Numbered from the stretch's first letter, positions 33,786-42,979 are shown. The stretch: 64,000 bases of DNA from Streptomyces sp. VRA16 Mangrove soil (GCF_017377775.1 NZ_JAFVLN010000006.1:310001-374000); one strand, 5' to 3'. Program-made: numbers and translations. The notes: generated by a model from the letters alone, not told the origin.

Positions 33786-35180
33786 ATGTCTGTTTCCGCC
33801 GACGCCGCCTGCACCGCCGCCTCCGCCGACATCGCCGCCCCGCTCGCCGTGCTCGGCCGGGACGTCACCGTGCCGCTCGTCACCGGCGGCGAAGTGACGT
33901 ACGCGGCCCTCGACTACGCGGCCAGCGCCCCGGCCCTGCAGCGGGTGTGGGACGACGTCGCCGCGTACGCCCCGTACTACGGCAGCGTGCACCGCGGCGC
34001 CGGGTACCTCTCGCAGCTCTCCACCGACCTCTTCGAGAACTCCCGCAGGACGGTCGCCGAGTTCCTCGACTGCCGCGAGGGCGACCAGGTCGTCTTCACG
34101 CGGTCCACCACCGACTCGCTCAACCTGCTCGCCGCCGTGCTCCCCGCCGACTGCGAGGTCTTCGTCTTCGAGACCGAGCACCACGCCTCGCTGCTGCCGT
34201 GGCGCGACGCGCAGGTGACGTACCTGAACGCGCCGCGCACCCCCGGCGAGGCCGTCGCCACCCTGGAGCGGGCCCTCGCCGACCGCGCCGCCCAGGCGAC
34301 CGACACAGCGCCCGCCCTCGTCTGTGTCACCGGTGCCTCCAACGTCACCGGTGAGCTCTGGCCGGTGCGCGAGCTCGCGGCGGCCGCTCACGCGCACGGT
34401 GCCCGCATCGTGCTCGACGCCGCCCAGCTGGCGCCCCATCACCCGGTCTCCGTGCAGGACCTCGACGTCGACTGGGTCGCCTTCTCCGGCCACAAGCTGT
34501 ACGCCCCCTTCGGGTCCGGCGTGCTCGCCGGCCGCGCCGACTGGCTGACCGAGGCCGAGCCGTACCTCGCCGGCGGCGGCGCCTCCCGCAAGGTCGCCCG
34601 CCGCACGGACGGCGGCGTGGACGTCGAGTGGCACACCACGCCCGCCCGCCACGAGGCCGGCTCCCCGAACGTGATCGGCGTCTACTCCATCGCCTCCGCC
34701 TGCAAGGCGCTCACCGAAGCCGGGTTCGAGAGCCTCGTCGAGCGCGAGCAGTACCTGATCGGCAAGGTGCGGGACGGGCTCGCCGCCGTGCCCGAGGTGA
34801 AGGTCCTCTCGCTGTTCGGCGACGACGCCCCGCGCGTCGGCGTCATCTCCTTCGTCGTCGAGGGCTGGAACTCCTCGCACTTCGCCGCCGCCCTGTCCGC
34901 CGAGTACGGCATCGGGGTCCGCGACGGCCTGTTCTGCGCCCACCCGCTGGTGCGCACGCTGCTCGGCTCGGACCCGCAGACGCAGGGCGAGTGCGGGGCG
35001 CCGGAGGCCGCGCCCGGCGAGAAGTCGCTGAACGCGATCCGGGTCAGCTTCGGGGCCGGTACGCCGGACGAGCACGTGGAGCGGTTCGTGTCCGCCGTGA
35101 CCGAGCTGGTGCGGGACGGCGCGCGCTGGAACTACCGCACCGAGGACGGGCGTTGCGTGCCCGACACCACGACCGCCTGA
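33786..35180 (+). CDS. Class V aminotransferase-fold (selenocysteine lyase / cysteine desulfurase-like) enzyme
   Basis: 464 aa. PLP-dependent enzyme with Lys237 in VAFSGHKLYAPFG and the DAAQLAPHHP aspartate at 211. The fold family includes cysteine desulfurases and selenocysteine lyases. No clear catalytic Cys loop of the SSGSxC type is visible; CAHPLVRTLLG near residue 380 holds the only candidate. The SAM-IV riboswitch upstream implies a role in sulfur or methionine metabolism. GGGAG lies 6-7 nt before the ATG. The exact reaction is unknown. Confidence 0.88.
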   Translation: MSVSADAACTAASADIAAPLAVLGRDVTVPLVTGGEVTYAALDYAASAPALQRVWDDVAAYAPYYGSVHRGAGYLSQLSTDLFENSRRTVAEFLDCREGDQVVFTRSTTDSLNLLAAVLPADCEVFVFETEHHASLLPWRDAQVTYLNAPRTPGEAVATLERALADRAAQATDTAPALVCVTGASNVTGELWPVRELAAAAHAHGARIVLDAAQLAPHHPVSVQDLDVDWVAFSGHKLYAPFGSGVLAGRADWLTEAEPYLAGGGASRKVARRTDGGVDVEWHTTPARHEAGSPNVIGVYSIASACKALTEAGFESLVEREQYLIGKVRDGLAAVPEVKVLSLFGDDAPRVGVISFVVEGWNSSHFAAALSAEYGIGVRDGLFCAHPLVRTLLGSDPQTQGECGAPEAAPGEKSLNAIRVSFGAGTPDEHVERFVSAVTELVRDGARWNYRTEDGRCVPDTTTA

Positions 35181-35231
35181 TCCCCGCACGGCAGTACGTC
35201 GTACGATCCTTCCCTCTGCGGATACACGCTG

Positions 35232-37427
35232 ATGGGGGACGACGTGGACGTGCTGCGGGAGTCGGATCCGCGCCGGATCGGGCCGTACGAGGTGGTCGGC
35301 AGGCTCGGGTCCGGCGGCATGGGCGAGGTCTTCGTCGCCCGGACCGAGGCGGGCCTGCGCCTGGCCGTGAAGGTGGTGCGGGCCGAGCACGCCGAGGACC
35401 GGACCTTCCGGGCGCGCTTCCGCCAGGAGGTGCAGGCCGCCCAGTCGGTGGGCGGCACGGGCACGTACACGGCCCGGGTCGTCGACGCCGACACCGAGAG
35501 CGAACGCCCCTGGATGGCGACGGAGTTCGTCGACGGGCCCAATCTGCGCGACGCCGTCCTCGACCACGGGCCGCTGCCCGAGACGACGGTGCTCACCCTC
35601 GCGGCGGCGCTGGCCGAGGCGCTCGCCGCCATCCACGCCAAGGGCATGGTCCACCGGGACCTGAAGCCGTCCAACATCCTGCTCGCCCCCGACGGCCCCC
35701 GGGTCATCGACTTCGGGATCGTACGGGCCCTGGAGGCGACGGCCCTGACCCGGACCGGCACCATCGTCGGCTCGGTCGGCTATGTCTCGCCGGAACAGAT
35801 CCGCAACGGCGCGGAGGTGGCCGCGCCGAGCGACGTCTTCTCGCTGGGCGCCGTCCTCGCGTACGCCTCGACCGGGCGCGCGCCCTTCGGGGAGGGGCAG
35901 GACTCGGTGGTCCTGCTGCGCATCCTCACCCGGGACTTCGATCTGAGCGCGGTGCCCGCACGGGTGCGGCCGCTCGTCGAGGCCTGTCTGAGCGCGGAGC
36001 CCGCCGAGCGGCCGACGCCCGCCGACGTCCTCGCGGCCACCGGGCACACCGACCGCACCCTGCGCGAGCGGACCCGGCCCGGCTGGCTGGCGCCCGAGGA
36101 GCCGCAGGGCCCCGAGGCCGAGCCGCAGCGCTGGCTGCCGGAGAGCGGCGCCCAGGAGCGCGAGAGCCGTGTCGAGTACGTGGCGCCGCAGACGGTGACC
36201 AACACCCCCGCCCCGCAGGAGCCGCCCTCCCGGCGCCGGTTCCTCGCCCTCGCCGCGGGAGGCGGCGCCGCCGTGGTGGGCGCGGGCGTCGGCGGCTGGC
36301 TGTGGCTGCGCGAACCGGGCGGGGAGCGGGACACGCGGGGCGCGGGCGGCGGCGGAACCGGGCAGGGGTCCTCGTCCACGGCACGTACGGCGGGCTGGCC
36401 GGTCAAGGTCAGGGGGCTCGGCGGACAGCGCGGCCCGTGCGCCGCCTTCTCGCGCGACGGGTCGCAGGTGTACGTCGGCGGTTCCGACGGCGCGCTGCGC
36501 GCCCTGGACGTCCACGGCGCCACGCTCTGGCGGACCGGGCTCGGCGCCCCGGTGATGTCCCCGCTCGTCACGGCCGGCGGCGTGTACTGCCTGCTGTACG
36601 ACAACGGGGAGGGCGCCACCCAGTTGTGCGCCCTCGACCCGGCGGGCAAGGTGCTCTGGCGCCGGAAGGCCGCGGGCAACAGTCAGTTCCCGGTCGCCGC
36701 GGGGAAGCTGGTCCTGGTGTCCTACGGGGCCTCGGCGGACACCGGCGGGGTGCGCGCCCACACCGCCGACGGCGGCGTCGCCTGGGACACCCCGACCGGG
36801 CCCGCGCCCACCAGCGAGCCGGTGGTCGCGGGCGGCACGGTGTACGTCGGCACGTTCGGGGACCGGGTGCTCGCGCTGGACGCGACGACCGGCAAGAAGC
36901 TGTGGGCGGCGCCCGCGGGCATCGACACCGGACGGCCCACGCTGGTGGGGGACACCCTCGTCGTCGGGTCGGGCGGCCCGCAGATGCTGCACGGCATCGG
37001 CCGGGGCGGGAAGGTCCTGTGGGACCAGCAGGCCGACGACGTCCTGGGCGGTGGCCGCTACACCACCACGGTGGCGTTCGGCGGCCTCGCCGTCGGCTCC
37101 ACCGACAACGCGCTCGTCGCGTTCGACCCCGCCGACGGCTCGACGGCCTGGCGGCTCCCCATCGGCGACACCAGCGGCTCGGGCGACAGCATCAGCCAGT
37201 ACAGCGATCCCGTGGTCGCGGGCGGCACCCTCTACGTGCGGCAGGGTGCCGAGGTCTTCGCGGTGAACGCCAAGGGCGCGAAGGCCGCCAAGGCCGTGAA
37301 GACATGGAGCAGCAAGCTGAGCGGCGGGGCGCCGCCGCAGGGCGGGACGCACAGCCCGGTCGTCAGGGACGGCCGGGTCTACGTGACGGACGGCTACGGC
37401 GTCACGGCCGTCCGTCTCCCGCGCTGA
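35232..37427 (+). CDS. Ser/Thr protein kinase with extracellular PQQ-type beta-propeller
   Basis: 731 aa. Kinase domain ~18-270: glycine loop GRLGSGGMGEV, Lys47, HRDLKPSN at 141-148 and DFG at 160-162, all intact. A Pro/Glu-rich linker leads to SRRRFLAL (333-340), a twin-arginine-like motif directly before the single membrane helix (~338-358). Residues ~395-731 hold repeated GG-VYVG-LDA-G-W blades of a PQQ-like propeller, predicted outside the cell. It should transduce an extracellular signal to cytoplasmic phosphorylation. A GTG at 35244 is an alternative start. The gene follows the aminotransferase by 51 bp. Confidence 0.9.
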   Translation: MGDDVDVLRESDPRRIGPYEVVGRLGSGGMGEVFVARTEAGLRLAVKVVRAEHAEDRTFRARFRQEVQAAQSVGGTGTYTARVVDADTESERPWMATEFVDGPNLRDAVLDHGPLPETTVLTLAAALAEALAAIHAKGMVHRDLKPSNILLAPDGPRVIDFGIVRALEATALTRTGTIVGSVGYVSPEQIRNGAEVAAPSDVFSLGAVLAYASTGRAPFGEGQDSVVLLRILTRDFDLSAVPARVRPLVEACLSAEPAERPTPADVLAATGHTDRTLRERTRPGWLAPEEPQGPEAEPQRWLPESGAQERESRVEYVAPQTVTNTPAPQEPPSRRRFLALAAGGGAAVVGAGVGGWLWLREPGGERDTRGAGGGGTGQGSSSTARTAGWPVKVRGLGGQRGPCAAFSRDGSQVYVGGSDGALRALDVHGATLWRTGLGAPVMSPLVTAGGVYCLLYDNGEGATQLCALDPAGKVLWRRKAAGNSQFPVAAGKLVLVSYGASADTGGVRAHTADGGVAWDTPTGPAPTSEPVVAGGTVYVGTFGDRVLALDATTGKKLWAAPAGIDTGRPTLVGDTLVVGSGGPQMLHGIGRGGKVLWDQQADDVLGGGRYTTTVAFGGLAVGSTDNALVAFDPADGSTAWRLPIGDTSGSGDSISQYSDPVVAGGTLYVRQGAEVFAVNAKGAKAAKAVKTWSSKLSGGAPPQGGTHSPVVRDGRVYVTDGYGVTAVRLPR

Positions 37428-37436
37428 GCTTGCGCG

Positions 37437-37718
37437 TCAGCCGTCGAGGCCGATCGAGAACGCGGCCTCCAGGTCGTGCTGCGAGTACGTGCGGAACGCG
37501 ACGTGCGTGTCCGTGCCCTCGACGCCGGGGATCTTGCTGATCCGGCCGGGGATGATCTCGGCCAGGTCGTCGTGGCGGGCGACCCGGACCATGGCGATCA
37601 GGTCGTAGGTGCCGGTGACGGAGAAGACCTCGCTCACGTTGTCCAGGGCCGCGATCGACTCGGCGATCTCGGGGATCCGGTCCACGCTGGTCTTGATGAG
37701 CACGATCGCGGTGATCAC
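37437..37718 (-). CDS. Lrp/AsnC ligand-binding domain protein (no DNA-binding domain)
   Basis: 93 aa, only the RAM (ligand-binding) domain of Lrp/AsnC regulators: VITAIVLIKTSVDRIPEIAES, VTGTYDLIAMVRV and GVEGTDTHVAFRTYS. No helix-turn-helix precedes it. Such stand-alone domains are thought to bind amino acids or modify full-length Lrp proteins. The GTG start (37718) overlaps the rhomboid stop and has GGGAGA about 10 nt upstream, so it is co-translated with that gene. It is convergent with the kinase gene, with 9 bp between the stops. Confidence 0.85.
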   Translation of the reverse strand: MITAIVLIKTSVDRIPEIAESIAALDNVSEVFSVTGTYDLIAMVRVARHDDLAEIIPGRISKIPGVEGTDTHVAFRTYSQHDLEAAFSIGLDG

Positions 37719-38458
37719 GGCTGGCTGTCTCCCTCGGTGGCCGTGGCATGGGTCGCCTTCACTGTAGCCCGGCCCCGATAACGCACCCACGCGTACAGGA
37801 ACCCCAGCGAGAAGCCCACCAGGTGTGCCAGATACGCCACGGCCGGCCCTTGGTGGTCCTGTTCCGCCGCCGCCCACTGCAGCGCCACCCAGAACGGCAG
37901 CACCACCCACGCCGGAAAGCGCAGCGGCAGGAAGAACAGGAACGGGAACAGGCTCGTCACCCGCGCTCCGGGGAACAGGTACAGGAACGCCCCGAGGACC
38001 GCCGAGATCGCCCCCGAGGCGCCGACCAGGCTCTGGTCGGACTCGGCGTGCGCGGCCGCGTAGCCGAGCAGCGCCAGGTATCCGCAGACCAGGTAGAAGA
38101 GTGCGTACGGGACGTGCCCCATGCGCTCTTCGACCATCGCCCCGAAGACGTAGAGGAACAGCATGTTCCCCAGCAGGTGCAGCCAGCTGCCGTGCACGAA
38201 CAGGGCCGTGAGCGGGGTGAGCAGAGCCCGTGGGGATCCGCCGAAGAGTTCGACGGGGACCACGCCCCAGCGGTTGAAGTAGGCGGTCTGCTCGGTGAGC
38301 AGCCGGGCGCCCGTGCCGTAGGAGGGGTTCAGCCCCGAGGTGGGGGAGAGGACGAAGACCACGCAGCAGAGCGCGATGATTCCGTACGTGACCGGGGCCG
38401 GGTGGCCCCTGAGGAATGCGGTCACTTTTGCGATCGCGTCGCGCCCGTTGCCGATCAT
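37715..38458 (-). CDS. Rhomboid-family intramembrane serine protease
   Basis: 247 aa with six or so hydrophobic helices. The catalytic dyad is Ser148 in GASG (146-149) and His212 in AHLVGFSLGF; the HGSWLHLLGNMLFLYVFG loop (89-106) with the conserved Asn is present. It cleaves membrane proteins within the bilayer. The start ATG 38458 is chosen where the protein begins with a short cytoplasmic amphipathic stretch (MIGNGRDAIAKV); upstream open frames are shadows of the opposite-strand gene. It forms a coupled pair with the Lrp-domain gene. Confidence 0.92.
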   Translation of the reverse strand: MIGNGRDAIAKVTAFLRGHPAPVTYGIIALCCVVFVLSPTSGLNPSYGTGARLLTEQTAYFNRWGVVPVELFGGSPRALLTPLTALFVHGSWLHLLGNMLFLYVFGAMVEERMGHVPYALFYLVCGYLALLGYAAAHAESDQSLVGASGAISAVLGAFLYLFPGARVTSLFPFLFFLPLRFPAWVVLPFWVALQWAAAEQDHQGPAVAYLAHLVGFSLGFLYAWVRYRGRATVKATHATATEGDSQP

Positions 38459-38573
38459 GGGGAGAGCATGACGCAAGGCGGGGAGCGGGCGGCGTACGGC
38501 AGGCCGTAGGGTTACGGGCAATAAAGCAAGCACCACGCACCACGCCGTGCACGCGAGGAAGAGACGCTCTGAG

Positions 38574-38813
38574 ATGACGGTTCCCCTGCCGACCGCCACC
38601 ACCCGCTGGCGCTGCACGCTCTGCGGCAACCTGACGCGGTTCGATGTGACGCGCTCGTCGAAGGTCGTCGAGTACCTCCACCTCGACCTGGCCGGTGAGC
38701 CGAAGGTCGAGGAACGCGAGGTGGTCAGTGAGACCATCGAGTCCGTGCGCTGCCGCTGGTGCAACGCGGTGGACCAGGTGGAACTTGTGGACAGGCCGGG
38801 CGCCGACTCCTGA
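38574..38813 (+). CDS. Small zinc-ribbon hypothetical protein
   Basis: 79 aa from ATG 38574. Two CxxC knuckles (CTLCG and CRWCN, about 45 residues apart) suggest a zinc ribbon. GAGGAAGAG lies 10-18 nt upstream. It is followed after 33 bp by the NYN-domain gene and may be co-transcribed with it, which hints at RNA or nucleic-acid work. A TAGGGT box near 38505 is a possible promoter. Confidence 0.75.
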   Translation: MTVPLPTATTRWRCTLCGNLTRFDVTRSSKVVEYLHLDLAGEPKVEEREVVSETIESVRCRWCNAVDQVELVDRPGADS

Positions 38814-38846
38814 GGGAGCGGCCCCACACGACAGTTGGGGTGACGG

Positions 38847-40199
38847 ATGGTGGAGAGCACGGGCGGGGAGGCCGGGGACGGCGGTGCCGCCGAGGTGCTC
38901 GACCGGCCGTTGCCCGAAGGTGTGCGGCGTCGCGTCGTGCAGATCGTCTCGGACGGATTCGGCGGTCTGACCGTCGGTGAACTTCCGGCCCAATTGAGGC
39001 AGTATGCCCGGTTCACCCCGAGTCGTCGGGCCAAGTTCGCCGGGAACGCGATGGCCGCGGCCGTGGAGAGCGACACCCTCTTCCGGCAGCGGATCGCCGA
39101 GCGGTTCCGGGAGGCGCAGCCGGAGTTGGCGGGCGCCCTGGAGGCCGGTTCGCCGCCGCCCGCCGCCGATCCGCTCGATGTCGCCGCCGCCGCGTACGTG
39201 CTGCGCCCCACGGGCTGGGTCAAGCTCGTCGCCGCCGCGGGCGAGGAGGCGCAGCGCGCCGACGCCGAGCGCGTCGACGAGGAGACCCGGGCCGAACTGG
39301 ACCGGCTGCGCGCGCAGCTCGCCGAGGCGCAGCGGCAGACCAGGACCGAGACGGAACGGTTGCGCACCGAACTGGACGCCGCCCGGCGCGAGGTGGACTC
39401 CGTGCAGCGCAAGCTGCGCTCCGCCCTGAGCGACGTGAAGCGCGGCGAGGCCGCGGTGCGCAAGGCGCAGGCCGAGATCGACGGGGCGCGGGCCGAGGCG
39501 CAGGCGCAGGTCTCCGCCGCGGAGAGCGAGACCCGGCGGCTCAAAGCGCGGCTCGGGGAGACCGAGGCGGCCCTGGAGGCGTCCCGGCGGGCGGCCCGCG
39601 AGGGGCGCAGCGTCGAGGACATGCGCGTCCGCCTGCTGCTCGACACGGTGCTCGACGCGGCCCAGGGGCTGCGCAGGGAGCTGGCGTTGCCGCCGGTCTC
39701 CGTGCGGCCGGCCGACTCCGTGGACGCCGTGGAGCCGGGGAAGATGACCCCGAAGGACATCGCGGCCCGCGCCCTGCACGAGCACGACCCAGCGATCCTC
39801 GACCAGTTGCTCGCGCTGCCGCAGGCCCATCTCGTGGTCGACGGCTACAACGTGACGAAGACCGGCTATCCCACGATGCCGCTGGAGAAGCAGCGGCTCA
39901 GACTGCTCGGGTCGCTCTCGCAGCTCGCCGCGCAGACGGGCGCCGAGGTGACCTGTGTCTTCGACGGGGCCGAGCTGGCCGCTCCGGTGCTGCTCGCGCC
40001 GCCGCGCGGCGTCCGGGTGCTGTTCTCCAAGGCCGGGGTCACCGCCGACGAGTTGATCCGTCAGCTGGTGCGGGCCGAGCCCCCGGGCCGGCCGGTGATC
40101 GTCGTCTCGACCGACCGCGAGGTCGCCGACGGGGTCGCGAAGGCCGGCGCACGTCCGGTTGCGTCAGTGATGCTCCTGAAGCGGCTGTCACGCGGCTGA
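38847..40199 (+). CDS. NYN-domain (YacP/Rae1-like) putative RNase with coiled coil
   Basis: 450 aa. The N-terminal ~125 residues are helical, residues ~130-260 form a long coiled coil rich in Glu/Arg/Ala/Gln, and the C-terminal ~160 residues are a NYN domain: LVVDGYNVTKTGYPTMPLEKQRLRLL with the metal-site Asp, CVFDGAE, and VIVVSTDREVADGVAK. Family relatives such as Rae1 are endoribonucleases. The catalytic Asps appear present. It probably acts on RNA in the cytoplasm; the coiled coil could mediate oligomerisation. Confidence 0.88.
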   Translation: MVESTGGEAGDGGAAEVLDRPLPEGVRRRVVQIVSDGFGGLTVGELPAQLRQYARFTPSRRAKFAGNAMAAAVESDTLFRQRIAERFREAQPELAGALEAGSPPPAADPLDVAAAAYVLRPTGWVKLVAAAGEEAQRADAERVDEETRAELDRLRAQLAEAQRQTRTETERLRTELDAARREVDSVQRKLRSALSDVKRGEAAVRKAQAEIDGARAEAQAQVSAAESETRRLKARLGETEAALEASRRAAREGRSVEDMRVRLLLDTVLDAAQGLRRELALPPVSVRPADSVDAVEPGKMTPKDIAARALHEHDPAILDQLLALPQAHLVVDGYNVTKTGYPTMPLEKQRLRLLGSLSQLAAQTGAEVTCVFDGAELAAPVLLAPPRGVRVLFSKAGVTADELIRQLVRAEPPGRPVIVVSTDREVADGVAKAGARPVASVMLLKRLSRG

Positions 40200-40323
40200 T
40201 GTCCGGCTTGACCGGAACCGCAACTTCCATTCCGCTTGCCCGAATTGGCGAAACCTTCACGCAACGTAGCGTCAAAGCGACATCACTGCATGTGAGTTGA
40301 GTGCAAAGAATGCAGTGGGTGAC

Positions 40324-40337
40324 CGAGATTTTTCTCG
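40324..40337 (+). terminator. Short hairpin, possible terminator after the NYN gene
   Basis: CGAGA-TTTT-TCTCG, 5-bp stem. Weak; other inverted repeats in the same 286-bp gap are at 40401-40421 and 40435-40460. Confidence 0.3.
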
Positions 40338-40400
40338 TCAGGATTTGAACTGATCACAAGAAGGTCACTAGGGTCGGGCCTCGAACCTCCGCTCGGGTGA

Positions 40401-40460
40401 TCACTCACATGAGGTGAGTGACGGTGGAGGGGCACCGCCCATCGGGTGTTCTGTGGGCGG
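40401..40460 (+). promoter_or_regulatory. Two hairpins in the leader of the first NlpC/P60 gene
   Basis: TCACTCAC-ATGAG-GTGAGTGA (40401-40421) and CCGCCCA (40435-40441) with TGGGCGG (40454-40460). They lie just before the ribosome site at 40472. I do not see the conserved blocks of the c-di-AMP (ydaO) riboswitch that some Streptomyces wall-hydrolase genes carry. Confidence 0.4.
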
Positions 40461-40485
40461 CTGGAGGAAGAAGGAGCTCGCCTTC

Positions 40486-41517
40486 GTGGCGTCCCACCGT
40501 CGACCCAAGCAGCCGAGCCGCACCCGTGTGACCGTGCTCACCGCGACCGCCGCCGCTGCCGTGGCCCTCACTTCGCAGGCTGCCAGCGCCGCGCCGAAGC
40601 CCACCAAGAGCGAGGTCAAGGCCAAGGTCGACAAGCTCTACGAAGAGGCCGGTCTCGCCACCGACCACTACAACGGGGCCAAGGAGAAGCAGAAGAAGCT
40701 CGAGAAGGAGATCGGCGAGCTTCAGGACAAGGTCGCCCGCGAGCAGGAGGAGCTCAACAAGCTGCGCACGGGCCTCGGTTCGCTCGCCAGCCAGCAGTAC
40801 CGCTCCGGTGGCATCGACCCCTCGGTCCAGCTGTTCCTCTCCTCGAACCCGGACGACTACCTCGACAAGGCGTCCACGCTCGACTCGCTCTCCGCGCAGC
40901 AGCTGGAGTCGCTCAAGAAGGTCCAGGCGAAGCAGCGCACGCTCGCCCAGGAGCGCGCCGAGGCCACGGAGAAGCTCAAGGACCTCGCCGACACCCGCAC
41001 CGAGCTCGGCAAGAAGAAGAAGGAAGTCCAGAGCAAGCTCAGCAAGGCGCAGAAGCTGCTCAACTCCCTGACCGCCGCCGAGCGCGAGGCCATGGCCGCG
41101 GACGACGCGCGCGCCAGCCGCTCCTCCGCCAGCCGCGTCGACCTCGGCAACGAGGCGGCCGCCTCCAAGTTCGGTGCCGCCGCCCTGAGCGCCGCCGCCA
41201 CCCAGCTCGGCAAGCCCTACGTCTCCGGCGGTACGGGCCCCAACTCCTACGACTGCTCGGGCCTGACCCAGTGGTCGTACAACCAGGCCGGGGTCGGCAT
41301 CACCCGGACCACGTACACCCAGCAGAACGACGGCACCAAGATAGGCATGAGCCAGCTCAAGCCCGGTGACCTCGTCTTCTTCAACAACCTTGCGCACGTG
41401 GGCCTGTACGCGGGCAACGGTCAGGTCCTGCACGCCCCGCACCCCGGCGCCGTCGTCCGCTACGAGTCGATGAGCACCGTCGGCACCTTCATGTTCGGCG
41501 TCCGTATCGCCGGCTGA
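40486..41517 (+). CDS. NlpC/P60 (C40) peptidoglycan endopeptidase, secreted
   Basis: 343 aa from GTG 40486 with AAGGAG 10 nt upstream. Signal peptide ending around QAASAAP, then a long coiled coil (~45-210) with the QQYRSGGIDPSVQLFLSS segment, then the NlpC/P60 domain with Cys257 (SYDCSGLTQWSY), His304 and His316. It cuts peptide cross-links in the wall, like RipA/CwlO-type enzymes; the coiled coil probably controls activity. A paralogue follows in tandem. A 19-bp terminator lies at 41605-41648. Confidence 0.93.
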   Translation: MASHRRPKQPSRTRVTVLTATAAAAVALTSQAASAAPKPTKSEVKAKVDKLYEEAGLATDHYNGAKEKQKKLEKEIGELQDKVAREQEELNKLRTGLGSLASQQYRSGGIDPSVQLFLSSNPDDYLDKASTLDSLSAQQLESLKKVQAKQRTLAQERAEATEKLKDLADTRTELGKKKKEVQSKLSKAQKLLNSLTAAEREAMAADDARASRSSASRVDLGNEAAASKFGAAALSAAATQLGKPYVSGGTGPNSYDCSGLTQWSYNQAGVGITRTTYTQQNDGTKIGMSQLKPGDLVFFNNLAHVGLYAGNGQVLHAPHPGAVVRYESMSTVGTFMFGVRIAG

Positions 41518-41604
41518 CCGGGCCCTGCGTCCGACCTTCGGCACGACAGCCCTACGAGATTCAGAAACGCGCCCGTTCGGGCGAATTCCGACATCTTCCG
41601 CTGA

Positions 41605-41652
41605 CCCCGCGCCCCGGCATCGACCTGCTTCGATGCCGGGGCGCGGGGTTTT
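41605..41652 (+). terminator. Strong terminator of the first NlpC/P60 gene
   Basis: 19-bp perfect stem (41605-41623 / 41630-41648) followed by TTTT. Confidence 0.9.
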
Positions 41653-41953
41653 CGCGCCTCGTTCCCGCGGTCGCACTGCGTGATAGCTTCCGCGCTGTTC
41701 GTGAGCGTCAGCCCGCGGACCTACCGCCGGACGGGCGGGAAGTGATGTCTGTGGAGGCCCGCGCCGGACCGGAGTTCCGATCTCCGGCAGGGGCCCGTGA
41801 AGCAGGAACCCGCCGGAAGCGGGCCCGCACCGCGGGCCGGCAGGCCGGGCCCGGCGTATGCCGGACGGACGTCCATGTCGGCCCGCACTCCGCAGCCTCG
41901 CCGCCCGCGTCGGACGGTGGGGGCGGGACGGCACGGAAGGAGCACCGACACCC
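41653..41953 (+). promoter_or_regulatory. Leader/promoter region of the second NlpC/P60 gene
   Basis: About 300 bp, extremely G+C-rich, with many CCGGC/GCCGG inverted pieces around 41810-41870. A TGATAGCTT stretch near 41681 may be a -10 region. I see no gene and no recognised riboswitch. Confidence 0.35.
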
Positions 41954-42979
41954 GTGGGGTCCCATCGCCGTATCGCGCCATCAGGGTTCGAGCTGAGCAC
42001 GCGCGTCACCGTCCTGACCGTTGCCGCGGCCGGAGCCGCCGCGGCGCTCGGCGCCGTTCCCGCGGGCGCCGCTCCGCAGGACAGGCCGGCCGACACCAAG
42101 GCCGAGGTCGACCGCCTCTACGAGCAGGCGGAGCAGGCCACCGAGTCGTACAACAAGGCCGACGAGCGGGCCGGACAGCTCCGCAAGGACCTGGCCAGGA
42201 CGCAGGACGAGGTGGCCCGCGGGCAGGAGCGGATCAACAAGATGCGGCAGGCGCTCGGCATGGTGGCCGGCGCCCAGTACCGCTCGGGCGGCATGGACCC
42301 CTCGCTCGCCCTGATGCTCTCCTCCGACCCGGACGGCTATCTCGACCGGGCCAGCACCATGGACCGGATCAGCGCGCGGCAGGCGGACGAGCTGGCGGAA
42401 CTTCAGGACGCGCAGCGGGAGTTGGCGCAGGAGCGGGCCGAGGCCCGGCGCAAGCTCGGCGAGCTGGAGCAGAGCCGCAAGGCCGTCGCCCGGCACAAGC
42501 GCACCGTCGAGACCAAGCTGGCCAAGGCGCGGCGGCTGCTGAACTCCATGGCCGCCCCGGAGCGGGCCGCGTACGAGCAGGCCTCGCGCGGCGGCGCCCG
42601 CCCCGATCTGTCGGGCGCGGGCCCGGCCTCCTCGTCCCGTGCGGCCGCGGCCCTGGCCGCCGCCCAGTCCGCGCTCGGCCGCCCGTACGTCTGGGGCGGC
42701 AACGGGCCCTCGGGCTTCGACTGTTCGGGCCTGATGCAGTGGTCGTACGCGCGCGCGGGCGTCAGCCTGCCGCGCACCTCGCAGGAGCAGCGGTACGCCG
42801 GGCGGCAGGTGTCGCTGTCCGAGGCACGCCCCGGCGATCTGGTCATCTACCGCGGCGACGCCAGCCACGTCGGCATCTACGCGGGCAACGGCCAGGTGAT
42901 CCACGCCCCGTACCCCGGCGCCCCGGTCCGCTACGACCCGGTCGGCATGATGCCCGTCTCATCCGTGACGCGACCCTAG
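41954..42979 (+). CDS. NlpC/P60 (C40) peptidoglycan endopeptidase, secreted, paralogue
   Basis: 341 aa from GTG 41954 with GGAAGGAG about 10 nt upstream; it starts MGSHRR, matching the MASHRR start of its neighbour. Same layout: signal peptide, coiled coil (~45-205) with AQYRSGGMDPSLALMLSSDP, and NlpC/P60 domain with Cys257 (GFDCSGLMQWSY), His305 and His317. The two genes are a tandem duplication, with the catalytic Cys at the same residue number. Each has its own leader, which points to separate regulation. Confidence 0.93.
   Translation: MGSHRRIAPSGFELSTRVTVLTVAAAGAAAALGAVPAGAAPQDRPADTKAEVDRLYEQAEQATESYNKADERAGQLRKDLARTQDEVARGQERINKMRQALGMVAGAQYRSGGMDPSLALMLSSDPDGYLDRASTMDRISARQADELAELQDAQRELAQERAEARRKLGELEQSRKAVARHKRTVETKLAKARRLLNSMAAPERAAYEQASRGGARPDLSGAGPASSSRAAAALAAAQSALGRPYVWGGNGPSGFDCSGLMQWSYARAGVSLPRTSQEQRYAGRQVSLSEARPGDLVIYRGDASHVGIYAGNGQVIHAPYPGAPVRYDPVGMMPVSSVTRP

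Noticed and set aside
33159..37352. Very long minus-strand open frame (1397 codons)
   Set aside because: Antisense shadow of trpD, the aminotransferase and the kinase, caused by G/C third-position bias; no ribosome site and no domain.
40200..40485. c-di-AMP (ydaO-type) riboswitch before the NlpC/P60 gene
   Set aside because: The conserved GGGGAACC and GGGTGAATC blocks that I know are absent.
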